Source: an uncultured Bacteroidales bacterium (GTDB lineage: Bacteria; Bacteroidota; Bacteroidia; Bacteroidales; Paludibacteraceae). Taken from it: a stretch of DNA of 29,732 nt. The position numbers were made by a program, and so were the translations under genes. The stretch covers positions 1-29,732 of the forward strand of contig CALCGR010000087.1 of the NCBI GenBank assembly GCA_937901025.1. Direction: 5' to 3'. Each line of letters opens with the position of its first letter. Position 1 is the first letter of the stretch. Under the pieces are notes generated by a model that worked only from the letters and a program-made list of their open reading frames with translations, was not told the origin of the DNA and ran no database searches. Below, one piece after another: positions 1-7,954 of this stretch.

Positions 1-55
1 AACTCATTCCGGCAACTCCTCCGCCGATAATGAGAAAATCATATTTGCAAGTCAT
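1..55 (-). CDS. FAD/NAD(P)-binding oxidoreductase, N-terminus only (runs off window)
   Basis: Only the first 18 codons are in the window. They read MTCKYDFLIIGGGVAGMS, a first beta strand followed by the GxGxxG dinucleotide-binding loop (GGGVAG) of a Rossmann-fold flavoprotein. The motif sits at the extreme N-terminus, as in L-aspartate oxidase (NadB), thioredoxin-reductase-like enzymes and other FAD-dependent oxidoreductases. NadB is one candidate, but 18 residues cannot separate these families. The ATG at 55 lies about 25 bases downstream of a good minus-strand promoter (81-112) that stands back to back with the panD promoter. Confidence 0.6.
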   Translation of the reverse strand, partial: MTCKYDFLIIGGGVAGMS

Positions 56-80
56 GGTGTGTTTTTTCAAAAACCGACTG

Positions 81-112
81 CAAAAGTACTGCTTTTTTCT
101 GAAATATGCAAA
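81..112 (-). promoter_or_regulatory. Bacteroidota-type promoter for the leftward oxidoreductase gene
   Basis: On the minus strand the -33 element TTTG is at 112-109, followed by a spacer of exactly 20 bases and a -7 element TACTTTTG at 88-81 (consensus TAnnTTTG). It lies 26 bases upstream of the ATG at 55. The box and spacer resemble the other promoters listed here. Confidence 0.75.
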
Positions 113-116
113 TAAA

Positions 117-148
117 TTTGCACAATTCAAATATTTGTTGTAATTTTG
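117..148 (+). promoter_or_regulatory. Bacteroidota-type promoter for panD-tgt-permease operon
   Basis: TTTG at 117-120, a 20-base spacer and TAATTTTG at 141-148 match the -33/-7 consensus. Transcription should start near 153-155, giving a leader of about 15 bases before the panD ATG at 169. Only four bases separate it from the divergent promoter at 81-112. Confidence 0.75.
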
Positions 149-168
149 TACGCTAAAATGTTGAGATT

Positions 169-510
169 ATGTTTTTATCAATACTCAAATCTAAAATTCA
201 TCGCGTAAAGGTTACGGAGGCGAACTTGGAGTATATCGGTTCCATCACGATTGATGAGGACCTGATTGATGCCTCCGGTATTGTGTCCGGTGAGAAAGTG
301 AGTGTGGTGGATAACACCAATGGCGCCCGCCTGGAGACCTACGTCATCCCCGGCAAAAGAGGTTCAGGTTGTATCTGCATGAACGGCGCAGCCGCCCATC
401 TGATGCACGTAGGCGATACCGTTATTATCATGGCATACGCCTTGATGACGCCGGAAGAAGCGAAGACGTTCAAACCGCAAATCATCTTCCCGAAGGATAA
501 TGTTCTTTGA
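169..510 (+). CDS. panD: aspartate 1-decarboxylase PanD (pyruvoyl enzyme)
   Basis: PanD decarboxylates L-aspartate to beta-alanine for pantothenate and coenzyme A synthesis in the cytoplasm. The 113-residue proenzyme has the self-cleavage site Gly24-Ser25 in the segment YIGSITID; Ser25 becomes the pyruvoyl group. Tyr58 (ETYVI), Arg54 and the NGAAAH segment (about 72-77) are also present, matching the family's active site. The length is slightly below the roughly 126 residues of E. coli PanD, with the difference at the C-terminus, as in other Bacteroidota. It is the first gene after the promoter at 117-148, and its last 11 bases overlap tgt, so the two are probably translationally coupled. No panB or panC lies nearby. 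Confidence 0.96.
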   Translation: MFLSILKSKIHRVKVTEANLEYIGSITIDEDLIDASGIVSGEKVSVVDNTNGARLETYVIPGKRGSGCICMNGAAAHLMHVGDTVIIMAYALMTPEEAKTFKPQIIFPKDNVL

Positions 511-1630
511 CCTCCAACATACGGACACAAGGTCTGCTGCCCGCGCAGGAGTGATTCATACGGACCACGGTGATATCCTCACCCCGATTTTTATGCCCGT
601 AGGTACGGTGGGAACCGTCAAAGGGGTGCATAAACGCGACCTTTACGACGACATCCATGCCCAGATCATCTTAGGAAACACCTATCACCTCTATCTGCGC
701 CCGGGTACGGAGATCCTTCACCAAGCCGGCGGGTTACACCGTTTTGAGGGTTGGACCAAACCCATCCTGACCGATTCCGGCGGGTATCAAGTTTTTTCGC
801 TCACCGAGATACGCAAGATGAACGAAGATGGCGTACAGTTTTCCTCGCATATCGACGGCCGCAAGCTGATGTTCACCCCCGAATCCGTGATGGATATCGA
901 GCGCCTGATTGGGGCAGATATCATGATGGCTTTTGATGAGTGCTGTCCCGGTACCGCCGACAAGACCTACGCCAGGAACTCAATGGACCGAACCCATCGT
1001 TGGCTCGACCGTTGCATCGCCCGTTTTGATGCTACCTCCGACTTATATGACTACCACCAACACCTCTTCCCTATCGTACAAGGGTGCACCTATCCCGACC
1101 TAAGACAAGAGGCGGCCAAGCGTCTGCGCGACCTCGATAGGGACGGATACGCTATCGGCGGACTCGCCGTAGGCGAACCGGCGGAGACGATGTACGAGAT
1201 GATAGAGGTAGTCAACGATATCTTACCTACCACCAAACCGCGTTACTTAATGGGAGTCGGTACGCCGTGGAATATCCTGGAGGGCATCGAAAGAGGCGTG
1301 GATATGTTCGATTGCGTTATGCCCACCCGCAACGGGCGTAACGGACAGATATTCACGCTGAACGGGGTGATGAACATGCGCAATAAGAAATGGGAGGACG
1401 ACTTCACCGAACTCGATTCCACCGGCACTTCCTATGTGGATCATCAATACACCCGTGCTTATGTGCACCACCTCATCCATTCGGAAGAGATGCTGGGTTT
1501 AGAGATTCTCTCTATTCATAACCTCGCGTTTTACTTATGGCTGGTCGGGGAAGCCAGACAGCATATCCTCGCCGGAGACTTTAAGGCGTGGAAGGACGAA
1601 ATGATTCCCCGTATTACGAATAGATTATAA
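500..1630 (+). CDS. tgt: tRNA-guanine transglycosylase (queuosine pathway)
   Basis: Tgt exchanges guanine-34 of GUN-anticodon tRNAs (Asp, Asn, His, Tyr) for a queuosine precursor or queuine. The 376-residue TIM-barrel protein shows the substrate-binding loop TDSGGYQVFSL with Asp92 (E. coli Asp89) and the nucleophile Asp271 in VDMFDCVMPTRNGRNG (E. coli Asp264). The zinc site is unusual: where E. coli has CxCxxC before YSRAY, this protein has Gly309, Ser311 and Asp314 (segment GTSYVD), although His340 of the fourth ligand position is kept. From memory, loss of these cysteines is common in Bacteroidota Tgt. The ATG at 500 lies inside panD, and the stop overlaps the permease ATG by one base (TAATG). 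Confidence 0.96.
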   Translation: MFFDLQHTDTRSAARAGVIHTDHGDILTPIFMPVGTVGTVKGVHKRDLYDDIHAQIILGNTYHLYLRPGTEILHQAGGLHRFEGWTKPILTDSGGYQVFSLTEIRKMNEDGVQFSSHIDGRKLMFTPESVMDIERLIGADIMMAFDECCPGTADKTYARNSMDRTHRWLDRCIARFDATSDLYDYHQHLFPIVQGCTYPDLRQEAAKRLRDLDRDGYAIGGLAVGEPAETMYEMIEVVNDILPTTKPRYLMGVGTPWNILEGIERGVDMFDCVMPTRNGRNGQIFTLNGVMNMRNKKWEDDFTELDSTGTSYVDHQYTRAYVHHLIHSEEMLGLEILSIHNLAFYLWLVGEARQHILAGDFKAWKDEMIPRITNRL

Positions 1631-2712
1631 TGAAACTCTTCACACGGCTTGACCGCTATATTATCACAAAGTTCTTGGGTACTTTCTTCTTCTCGATCGT
1701 ACTCATCTTAAGCATTGCCGTGGTGTTCGATATAACGGAGAAGATGGACGATTTCTTTGAGAATCAGATTTCGTTACACGAGATAATTTTTGACTACTAC
1801 GTCAATTTCTTCCCCTACTACCTGAATATGTTCAGTTCGCTGTTCATCTTCATCTCCGTCATCTTCTTTACCTCTAAACTAGCGGGCAATAGTGAGATCA
1901 TCGCCATGCTCTCTACCGGGATGAGTTACCACCGGCTGATGTGGCCTTACTTCCTATCGGCCCTCTTCCTGTTCTTGATGACCTTCTGGTTGGGCGGTTA
2001 TGTCATTCCGGTTGCCTCCGGCAAGATGTTGGATTTTGAGAATAAATATATCTCCCACTTTAAGTCGGAGCACGCGCATAATGTGCAGATGGAGGTGGAA
2101 CCGGGTACCATCCTTTATATAGAGTCGTTCCAACTCAAGACGGGGACCGGCTATCGGTGCTCCTTGGAATATTTTGACGGGAAAACCCTAACCACCCGTA
2201 TCATCTCCGACCGTATCCGTTACGATAGCCTGTATAACTGGCATCTGGAAGGTTATGTAGAGCGTAATTTTAACGGACTGAGGGAGAGTTTGGATAAAGG
2301 AGACAGGAAAGATGTGGTCTTACCTATCGCTCCCGACGAACTATTCATCACAGCGGAGCAGGCGCAGTGGATGACCAATCCCGAACTGCGCGATTATATG
2401 GAGAAACAGTCGGCTCGAGGGGCGGGGAATATCAAAGCTTTTGAGACCGAATGGCATAAGCGTTGGGCTTCTGCCATCGGTGCTTTCATTGTCACCCTAT
2501 TAGGGGTCACCATGTCCTCACGCAAAGTAAGAGGCGGAATGGGTAAGAACTTAGGAATAGGTATTGTGCTCACCGCCCTCTACATTCTTTTCTCCACCGT
2601 TTCTACCACGTTCTCGGTTACCGGAGTGATGACGCCCTTTATGGCGGCGTGGTTGCCAAACCTCGTGTTCTTAGCCATCGGCTTATTCCTCTACACTCGT
2701 GTAAGCAGATAA
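1630..2712 (+). CDS. LptF/LptG (YjgP/YjgQ) family lipopolysaccharide export permease
   Basis: This family forms the membrane part of the LptB2FG transporter, which extracts LPS from the inner membrane and passes it to the periplasmic bridge. The 360-residue protein has the expected layout: three transmembrane segments (about 14-34, 57-82, 104-127), a periplasmic beta-jellyroll-sized region (about 130-240), then three more segments (about 277-297, 304-326, 334-356). The segment EWHKRWASAIGAFIV before TM4 fits the family signature. I cannot tell LptF from LptG, since Bacteroidota usually carry both. It starts one base inside the tgt stop and is the last gene of the operon. It faces the phosphorylase gene tail to tail with four bases between stops. 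Confidence 0.9.
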   Translation: MKLFTRLDRYIITKFLGTFFFSIVLILSIAVVFDITEKMDDFFENQISLHEIIFDYYVNFFPYYLNMFSSLFIFISVIFFTSKLAGNSEIIAMLSTGMSYHRLMWPYFLSALFLFLMTFWLGGYVIPVASGKMLDFENKYISHFKSEHAHNVQMEVEPGTILYIESFQLKTGTGYRCSLEYFDGKTLTTRIISDRIRYDSLYNWHLEGYVERNFNGLRESLDKGDRKDVVLPIAPDELFITAEQAQWMTNPELRDYMEKQSARGAGNIKAFETEWHKRWASAIGAFIVTLLGVTMSSRKVRGGMGKNLGIGIVLTALYILFSTVSTTFSVTGVMTPFMAAWLPNLVFLAIGLFLYTRVSR

Positions 2713-2716
2713 AAAA

Positions 2717-5284
2717 CTATATCCAACGTACATAGCAGAAGTCCATGCGGTGCGGCAGCAAATCGTTGTATGGATACATACGTAATCCAAACTTCATTCC
2801 GCCTGCATAAGCGAATTGGTACTTCGTCTCGAAGAACAGACGACTGCCTTCAGCCTTCACCAGTTTCAGCGGCTCCGCAGCATACAACTTATCGTTGTTG
2901 TGTAAGGAAGTACGGATGGCTACGAGCTCTACACCAATACCCTTGTCTTGTAAACCCTTCGTGTCCAGTTCCACTTTGAGGGTGCATGTCTCACCGACAC
3001 TGGGTTGATCGGCTTGCAGGATATCATTGAGGTTATTGCTTACAACCTCAATCTCATCCCAATGGGCTACCATATTCTCTTTCCAAGCGGCAATCTCTTT
3101 GGCTACCTTGTACCCTTCGGCACTAAGCAACTGATGACGCTTAGCCAGTTTGTTATAGAACTTAGCAAAATAATCGTCCATCATACGCTTCGTGGTGAAA
3201 CGAGGAGTGATCTTCGTTACCGAGTTCTTAATCGTCTGTACCCATTCGGGCGAATAACCCTTCGAGTTCTTCGCATAATACATCGGGATAATCTCTTCTT
3301 CCAATAACTGGTAGATTGTCGCGGCATCCAACTGGTCTTGGTGCGCTTGGTTCTCGTAAGTGCGTTTGTCGGTTAATGCCCAACCGGCACCCTCTACATA
3401 ACCTTCTAACCACCAACCATCAAGTACGGAGAAGTTCAGTACACCATTCATTTGGGCCTTCTCACCACTTGTACCCGAAGCCTCTAACGGACGGGTCGGG
3501 GTATTGAGCCAGATATCTACACCGCTAACCAAACGTTTAGCCAGACGCATATCGTAGTTCTCCAAGAAGATAATCTTACCCAAGAACTGAGGCATACGGC
3601 TAATCTCAATGATACGCTTAATCAGACCTTGACCTGCGCCGTCTGCGGGGTGAGCCTTACCTGTAAACAGGAATTGAACGGGTCGCGAAGGATTATTCAC
3701 GAGTTTGTCCAAACGCTCTAAGTCCGTGAATAACAGGTGAGCGCGTTTGTAGGTGGCAAAACGACGACCAAAGCCGATAATCAGCGTATTGGCATTCATC
3801 TCCGTGAGGGCGCGCATGATACGAGCCGGATCCCCTTGACTCTTCATCCAGTCTTCTTGGAACTTCTCCTTGATATAGTCAATCAGTTTGTTCTTAAGGA
3901 ACATGCGGGTAGCCCAAACCTTCTCATCGGGTAGGTCATTGAATGCTTTCCACATCTCCAAATTAGATTGGTCGCTATACCAACCGGCAGGGAAAGTCTT
4001 TTTATAAATCTCTTTCCACTCGCTGGCAGCCCAGGTGGGCATGTGTACACCATTGGTAACATAATCCACGTGCAACTCCTCGGGGAAGTAACCGGGCCAA
4101 ACGGGAGCGAACATCTTCTTGCTCACCTCGCCGTGCAACCAGCTCACACCATTAGCCTCTTGGCAAGTGTTGAGGGCGAAGACGGACATCGAGAACTTCT
4201 CCGATTTGTTGTCCGGGTCTTGACGACCCATACCAATCAGGTCGTCCCACTCGATACCCAACTTAGGAGCATATTCGCTCATATATTTATAGAAGAGGTC
4301 TTCTTCAAAATAGTCGTGACCTGCAGGAACCGGCGTATGGCAAGTGTATAAGCCGCTGGCTCTTACCACTTCCTTGGCCTCGTTGAAAGTCAAACCTTCT
4401 TCTTGAACCAAGTCTACCAAACGTTGCAGACCCATCAAGGCGGCGTGACCCTCGTTGCAGTGATAAACATCCTTTTTGATGCCGAGTTTCTTGAGGGCTA
4501 ACATACCTCCGATACCCAACATAATCTCTTGCTTGATACGGTTCTCCCAATCGCCGCCATAGAGTTGGTGAGTGATTTGACGATCCCACTCGGAGTTGAG
4601 CTCGTTATCGGTATCCAGCAAATAGAGGTTGATACGACCCACCGCTACTTTCCATAGGTATGCGTTCACAAACCGACCGGGGTAAGGTACCTCAATCACC
4701 ATCGGTGTGCCGTCCTCGTTCTTGACTTGCGTCAAAGGAAGATTGTTGAAGTTTTGAGCCTCGTATTTGGCAATCTGCTGGCCTTCGGGCGATAAGGTCT
4801 GTGTGAAATAACCATAGCGGTAGAGGAAACCAATCGCCGTCATATCTACGTTGCAGTCGGAGGCCTCTTTAAGATAATCACCGGCTAAGATACCCAGACC
4901 ACCCGAATAGATTTTCAGGATATGGGTCAAACCATATTCCATCGAGAAATACGCAATCGAAGGTTTCTTCGTATCCTTCTTTGCATCCATATAAGCGCGG
5001 AACTCAGCATAGGTCTTGTCCAATTGAGCAATGAATTTTTCATCTTGACTGAGCTCTACCATCTTCTCATAACTGAGTATATTGAGCAACATGATGGGAT
5101 TGGATTGCGCTTTGTGCCAAGCTTCGTTATCGATATAACGGAAGATGTTCTTGGCATCCGAGTTCCATACCCACCAAAGATTGTAAGCAATCTCTTGCAG
5201 TTTGTTTAGTTTCGCGGGCAGTTTAGCATGAACAATCACTTCTTTCCATGCTACAGGGTTCACATTACTAACTTTTACTTTCAT
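2717..5284 (-). CDS. glgP: alpha-glucan (glycogen/maltodextrin) phosphorylase, GT35
   Basis: It releases glucose 1-phosphate from the non-reducing ends of alpha-1,4-glucans. The 855 residues start with a DUF3417-type domain (about 13-130, containing YNLWWVWN), followed by the GT35 catalytic domain. The pyridoxal phosphate lysine is Lys609 in EASGTSGEKAQMNG. Other family segments are FSMEYGL (113-119), the CNEGHAAL region (276-283) and the GKAHPADG phosphate/PLP loop (542-549). This is the DUF3417-type phosphorylase (TIGR02094 family) rather than the shorter classical MalP type. No clear promoter of its own is visible. The upstream neighbour on the same strand is tRNA-Pro, 68 bases away, so read-through from the tRNA promoter is possible. 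Confidence 0.96.
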   Translation of the reverse strand: MKVKVSNVNPVAWKEVIVHAKLPAKLNKLQEIAYNLWWVWNSDAKNIFRYIDNEAWHKAQSNPIMLLNILSYEKMVELSQDEKFIAQLDKTYAEFRAYMDAKKDTKKPSIAYFSMEYGLTHILKIYSGGLGILAGDYLKEASDCNVDMTAIGFLYRYGYFTQTLSPEGQQIAKYEAQNFNNLPLTQVKNEDGTPMVIEVPYPGRFVNAYLWKVAVGRINLYLLDTDNELNSEWDRQITHQLYGGDWENRIKQEIMLGIGGMLALKKLGIKKDVYHCNEGHAALMGLQRLVDLVQEEGLTFNEAKEVVRASGLYTCHTPVPAGHDYFEEDLFYKYMSEYAPKLGIEWDDLIGMGRQDPDNKSEKFSMSVFALNTCQEANGVSWLHGEVSKKMFAPVWPGYFPEELHVDYVTNGVHMPTWAASEWKEIYKKTFPAGWYSDQSNLEMWKAFNDLPDEKVWATRMFLKNKLIDYIKEKFQEDWMKSQGDPARIMRALTEMNANTLIIGFGRRFATYKRAHLLFTDLERLDKLVNNPSRPVQFLFTGKAHPADGAGQGLIKRIIEISRMPQFLGKIIFLENYDMRLAKRLVSGVDIWLNTPTRPLEASGTSGEKAQMNGVLNFSVLDGWWLEGYVEGAGWALTDKRTYENQAHQDQLDAATIYQLLEEEIIPMYYAKNSKGYSPEWVQTIKNSVTKITPRFTTKRMMDDYFAKFYNKLAKRHQLLSAEGYKVAKEIAAWKENMVAHWDEIEVVSNNLNDILQADQPSVGETCTLKVELDTKGLQDKGIGVELVAIRTSLHNNDKLYAAEPLKLVKAEGSRLFFETKYQFAYAGGMKFGLRMYPYNDLLPHRMDFCYVRWI

Positions 5285-5312
5285 ATTCTATTCAATTATT
5301 GTTTTCATTTTA

Positions 5313-5338
5313 AAAGGAGCCCAATAGAGAACTCCTTT
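5313..5338 (-). other. short hairpin between tRNA-Pro and phosphorylase
   Basis: AAAGGAG and CTCCTTT can form a 7-bp stem with a 12-base loop. On the minus strand the second arm is followed by only a short T run and then AAAATG. It could be a weak terminator after the tRNA or a leader structure of the phosphorylase mRNA; sequence alone does not decide. Confidence 0.3.
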
Positions 5339-5352
5339 CATTATACACTTCT

Positions 5353-5428
5353 TGGTCGAGAAGAGGCGACTCGAACGCCCGACCCCCACGTCCCGAACGT
5401 GGTGCGCTACCAACTGCGCTACTTCTCG
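5353..5428 (-). tRNA. tRNA-Pro (anticodon CGG), CCA encoded
   Basis: Read on the minus strand, the 76 bases fold as a complete cloverleaf. The acceptor stem is CGAGAAG/CTTCTCG, the D stem GCGC/GCGC, the anticodon stem CCACG/CGTGG with loop TTCGGGA (anticodon CGG, reading CCG), and the T stem GGGCG/CGCCT with loop TTCGAGT. C1-G72 and discriminator A73 are the proline identity features, and the 3' CCA is encoded. It lies between topA and the phosphorylase gene with its own promoter at 5472-5503. Confidence 0.96.
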
Positions 5429-5471
5429 GTCTTTGTGAGACCTTCGATCTAAAGGTACTCGAAAACGGGTG

Positions 5472-5503
5472 CAAAAGTACTACTTTTTTTTGATATATGC
5501 AAA
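5472..5503 (-). promoter_or_regulatory. promoter for tRNA-Pro
   Basis: On the minus strand TTTG (5503-5500), a 20-base spacer starting CATATATC followed by an eight-A run, and TACTTTTG (5479-5472) match the consensus. The -33 element directly abuts the topA stop codon (5504-5506). The spacer is 19/20 identical to that of the rubrerythrin promoter at 14532-14563. Confidence 0.82.
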
Positions 5504-7825
5504 TTATTTTGCACTTTTCCGCTTAAAATAGCGTTTTTTTGGCTCTTTTGGTTCCTCTTTGCTCTTAGAAACGAGGGATAAACACTCTTCTTTGGTTAAA
5601 GAGCGAGGGTCTATACCCTTGGGTAAACGACAGTTACCCTCTTTGGTTTTGATGTATAAACCATATCGACCATTGAGCACTTGCACATCCCCCCAATCTT
5701 GAATAGGACCTGCGTTTTCGGCCAGTTTGGCTATCAAAGTACGGATATCCTCTTCCTTTAAATTATAAGGATCCAAGTTTTTAGGAATACTAACATACCC
5801 GTTTGTAGTCTTAATATAAGGTCCATACTTACCCTCATTTATCTCAACCTCTTCTCCGTCAATGGTTTTATGGATAGGAAGACGATTGTTGAGCACTTCC
5901 AATGCCTCGGCTAATGTGATTTTGTAAATGGACTGGCCTTTTTTAAGGCTTGCAAAGATAGGTTTGCTCTTCTCGTCGGTCGATAATTGTACACAACTGC
6001 CGCCCTTCGTCACCTTACCTCTCACTTCGCCTCCGGTCTTAGGATCGGTGCCATACAGAATACCCTTCAACTTGCCCGGTTCGACCTGTTCGATAATCGG
6101 ATGAAACTCCTTATAAAAGTCATCCACCGTTTTTACCCAGTTTTGTTTTCCTGCAGCAATAAGGTCAAACTCCTCCTCTTCTTTCGCTGTGAAATCGTTA
6201 CTAAGGATATTCGGGAACGTCTCCACTAAGAAATCCGTAGTAAACCTACCCAAATCCGTGGGGAAGAGTTTTTGTAACTCAACATCCGCCTGTTCCGTCT
6301 TCTGCTTCTCCGTAATCTTCCCGTTCTGCAAGGTTAGGACAGTGTAGTTGCGTTTGGTACCATAGAACGAACCGCGTTCTACATAATGACGGGCTTGAAT
6401 GGTCTCTATGATGGTGGCATACGTACTGGGGCGACCGATACCTAAATTCTCCATCTCTTTCACCAGCGTTGCTTCGTTGTACCGATAGGGTGCTTTCTTA
6501 AAACTCTGGATAGCACTGGCACTGCGCAGTTTCAACCGCTCTTGTATGGCCATCATAGGAAGTAAGGTAGAGGCACTTTCTTCCGCATCGTCTACCGACT
6601 GTACATAGGCACGCATAAAACCGTCAAACACCACTACTTCGCCTTGGGCGGTAAACAAACGCGGACTTCCCGTCATATTCACCGTTATATGCGTGGTTTC
6701 TAACTCGGCATCCGCCATCTGACTGGCTATCGTGCGCTTCCAAATAAGTTCGTATAGCTTCTCCTCGTCGGGGTTGTCGCCCGCTTTATGTTCACTGATA
6801 TACGTGGGACGAATGGCTTCGTGCGCCTCCTGAGCTCCTTTGCTTGTAGTCGTATATTGGTGCATATGGTGATAACGCTCACCATAGATCTTGATAATCT
6901 CTTCTTTACAAGTTGCCAAAGCCAAAGAACTTAAGTTCACGCTATCGGTACGCATATACGTAATCTTACCGGCTTCGTATAACGATTGCGCCAGGCGCAT
7001 GGTTTTGGATACAGGGAACTTCAATTTGCGCGCAGCCTCTTGTTGGAGAGAACTGGTGGTAAATGGAGGTGCCGGCGTGTGTCTTCCCGGACGCTTGCTA
7101 ACCTCCTCCACTTTAAAGAGGGATTTTTGGCAAAGTTCCAAGAAATCCATCGCCTGTTTCTTATTGGTAAACGGTTTATCCAATTCGGCGCGTAAGATAC
7201 TGGCGTCGCCGGGATTGCTTCCGGTGAATTCTGCGATTACGCGATAACTATAACTCGTCTTGAAGTTTTCTATCTCCTTTTCTTTATCCACCACCAGTCG
7301 AACGGCAACACTTTGTACGCGTCCGGCACTGAGATCCGTAGTAATCTTTTTCCAAAGAATAGGCGATAGATCAAAACCGACGATACGATCTAATACCCGC
7401 CGCGCCTGCTGGGCGTGAACTAACTGATAGTCAATATCCCGCGGGTTCTCAATCGCGTTCAAAATAGCGTTTTTTGTTATCTCATGGAAAACGATGCGCT
7501 TCGTTTTCTTTGAATCCAATCCCAACACTTCCTTCAAATGCCAAGCAATCGCTTCTCCCTCGCGGTCTTCATCACTGGCCAGCCATACGGTATCCGCTTT
7601 CTTGCTCTCGCTCCGAAGAGAGGCAATCAAGTTTTCCTTCGTTTTGTCAATACCATAATGGGGAGCATAGTCGTGCGCAAAGTCAATACCCATATTATTT
7701 CCGCCGACACTTTCAATATCGCGGATGTGGCCTTGGGAAGATAACACCTTAAACTCACTCCCTAAAAACTTCTCAATCGTCTTGGCTTTGGCGGGAGATT
7801 CCACTATAACTAAATTTTTGCTCAT
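5504..7825 (-). CDS. topA: DNA topoisomerase I
   Basis: Type IA topoisomerase that relaxes negative supercoils by single-strand passage. From the chosen ATG at 7825 it has 773 residues. The Toprim domain opens at the N-terminus (KNLVIVESPAKAKTI, with Glu9) and carries the acidic SDEDREGE motif (Asp85, Asp87). The catalytic tyrosine is Tyr290 in GKITYMRTDSVNLS. The C-terminal region lacks Cys4 zinc ribbons and instead has repeats of the type GKYGPYIK and GRYGLYIK, as in other Bacteroidota. The open frame extends ten codons upstream to an ATG at 7855, but that ATG lies inside the -7 box of the gene's own promoter (7853-7884), so 7825, which starts at MSKNLVIVES, is the start. Confidence 0.96.
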   Translation of the reverse strand: MSKNLVIVESPAKAKTIEKFLGSEFKVLSSQGHIRDIESVGGNNMGIDFAHDYAPHYGIDKTKENLIASLRSESKKADTVWLASDEDREGEAIAWHLKEVLGLDSKKTKRIVFHEITKNAILNAIENPRDIDYQLVHAQQARRVLDRIVGFDLSPILWKKITTDLSAGRVQSVAVRLVVDKEKEIENFKTSYSYRVIAEFTGSNPGDASILRAELDKPFTNKKQAMDFLELCQKSLFKVEEVSKRPGRHTPAPPFTTSSLQQEAARKLKFPVSKTMRLAQSLYEAGKITYMRTDSVNLSSLALATCKEEIIKIYGERYHHMHQYTTTSKGAQEAHEAIRPTYISEHKAGDNPDEEKLYELIWKRTIASQMADAELETTHITVNMTGSPRLFTAQGEVVVFDGFMRAYVQSVDDAEESASTLLPMMAIQERLKLRSASAIQSFKKAPYRYNEATLVKEMENLGIGRPSTYATIIETIQARHYVERGSFYGTKRNYTVLTLQNGKITEKQKTEQADVELQKLFPTDLGRFTTDFLVETFPNILSNDFTAKEEEEFDLIAAGKQNWVKTVDDFYKEFHPIIEQVEPGKLKGILYGTDPKTGGEVRGKVTKGGSCVQLSTDEKSKPIFASLKKGQSIYKITLAEALEVLNNRLPIHKTIDGEEVEINEGKYGPYIKTTNGYVSIPKNLDPYNLKEEDIRTLIAKLAENAGPIQDWGDVQVLNGRYGLYIKTKEGNCRLPKGIDPRSLTKEECLSLVSKSKEEPKEPKKRYFKRKSAK

Positions 7826-7852
7826 AAAATCGCCATTTTTCGTTTCGGGCTG

Positions 7853-7884
7853 CAAAAGTACAACTTTTTTTTTATATGTGCAAA
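7853..7884 (-). promoter_or_regulatory. promoter for topA
   Basis: On the minus strand TTTG (7884-7881), a 20-base spacer with a nine-A run ending GTTG, and TACTTTTG (7860-7853). Predicted transcription starts near 7847, leaving a leader of about 20 bases to the ATG at 7825. It stands back to back with the promoter at 7897-7928. Confidence 0.8.
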
Positions 7885-7896
7885 TTTATTTTTTTA

Positions 7897-7928
7897 TTTG
7901 CATATGTCAAAGATATTTTGTATCTTTG
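7897..7928 (+). promoter_or_regulatory. promoter for the NfeD-floA-amidase-recJ-priA run
   Basis: TTTG (7897-7900), a 20-base spacer and TATCTTTG (7921-7928). The NfeD-like ATG follows at 7955, giving a leader of about 20 bases. No further promoter of this form is evident in the tight run down to priA. Confidence 0.8.
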
Positions 7929-7954
7929 CAGCGTGAAAAAAAATTTTTAGGCTT

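Noticed and set aside
3968..4351. 127-codon plus-strand open frame opposite the phosphorylase
   Set aside because: The phosphorylase motifs are intact through this region; the opposite frame shows no family features.
5228..5452. 74-codon plus-strand open frame across the phosphorylase start and tRNA-Pro
   Set aside because: It is the antisense of a tRNA gene and of the phosphorylase N-terminus; its RREEATRTPDPHVPN stretch is the familiar translation of a reverse-strand tRNA.
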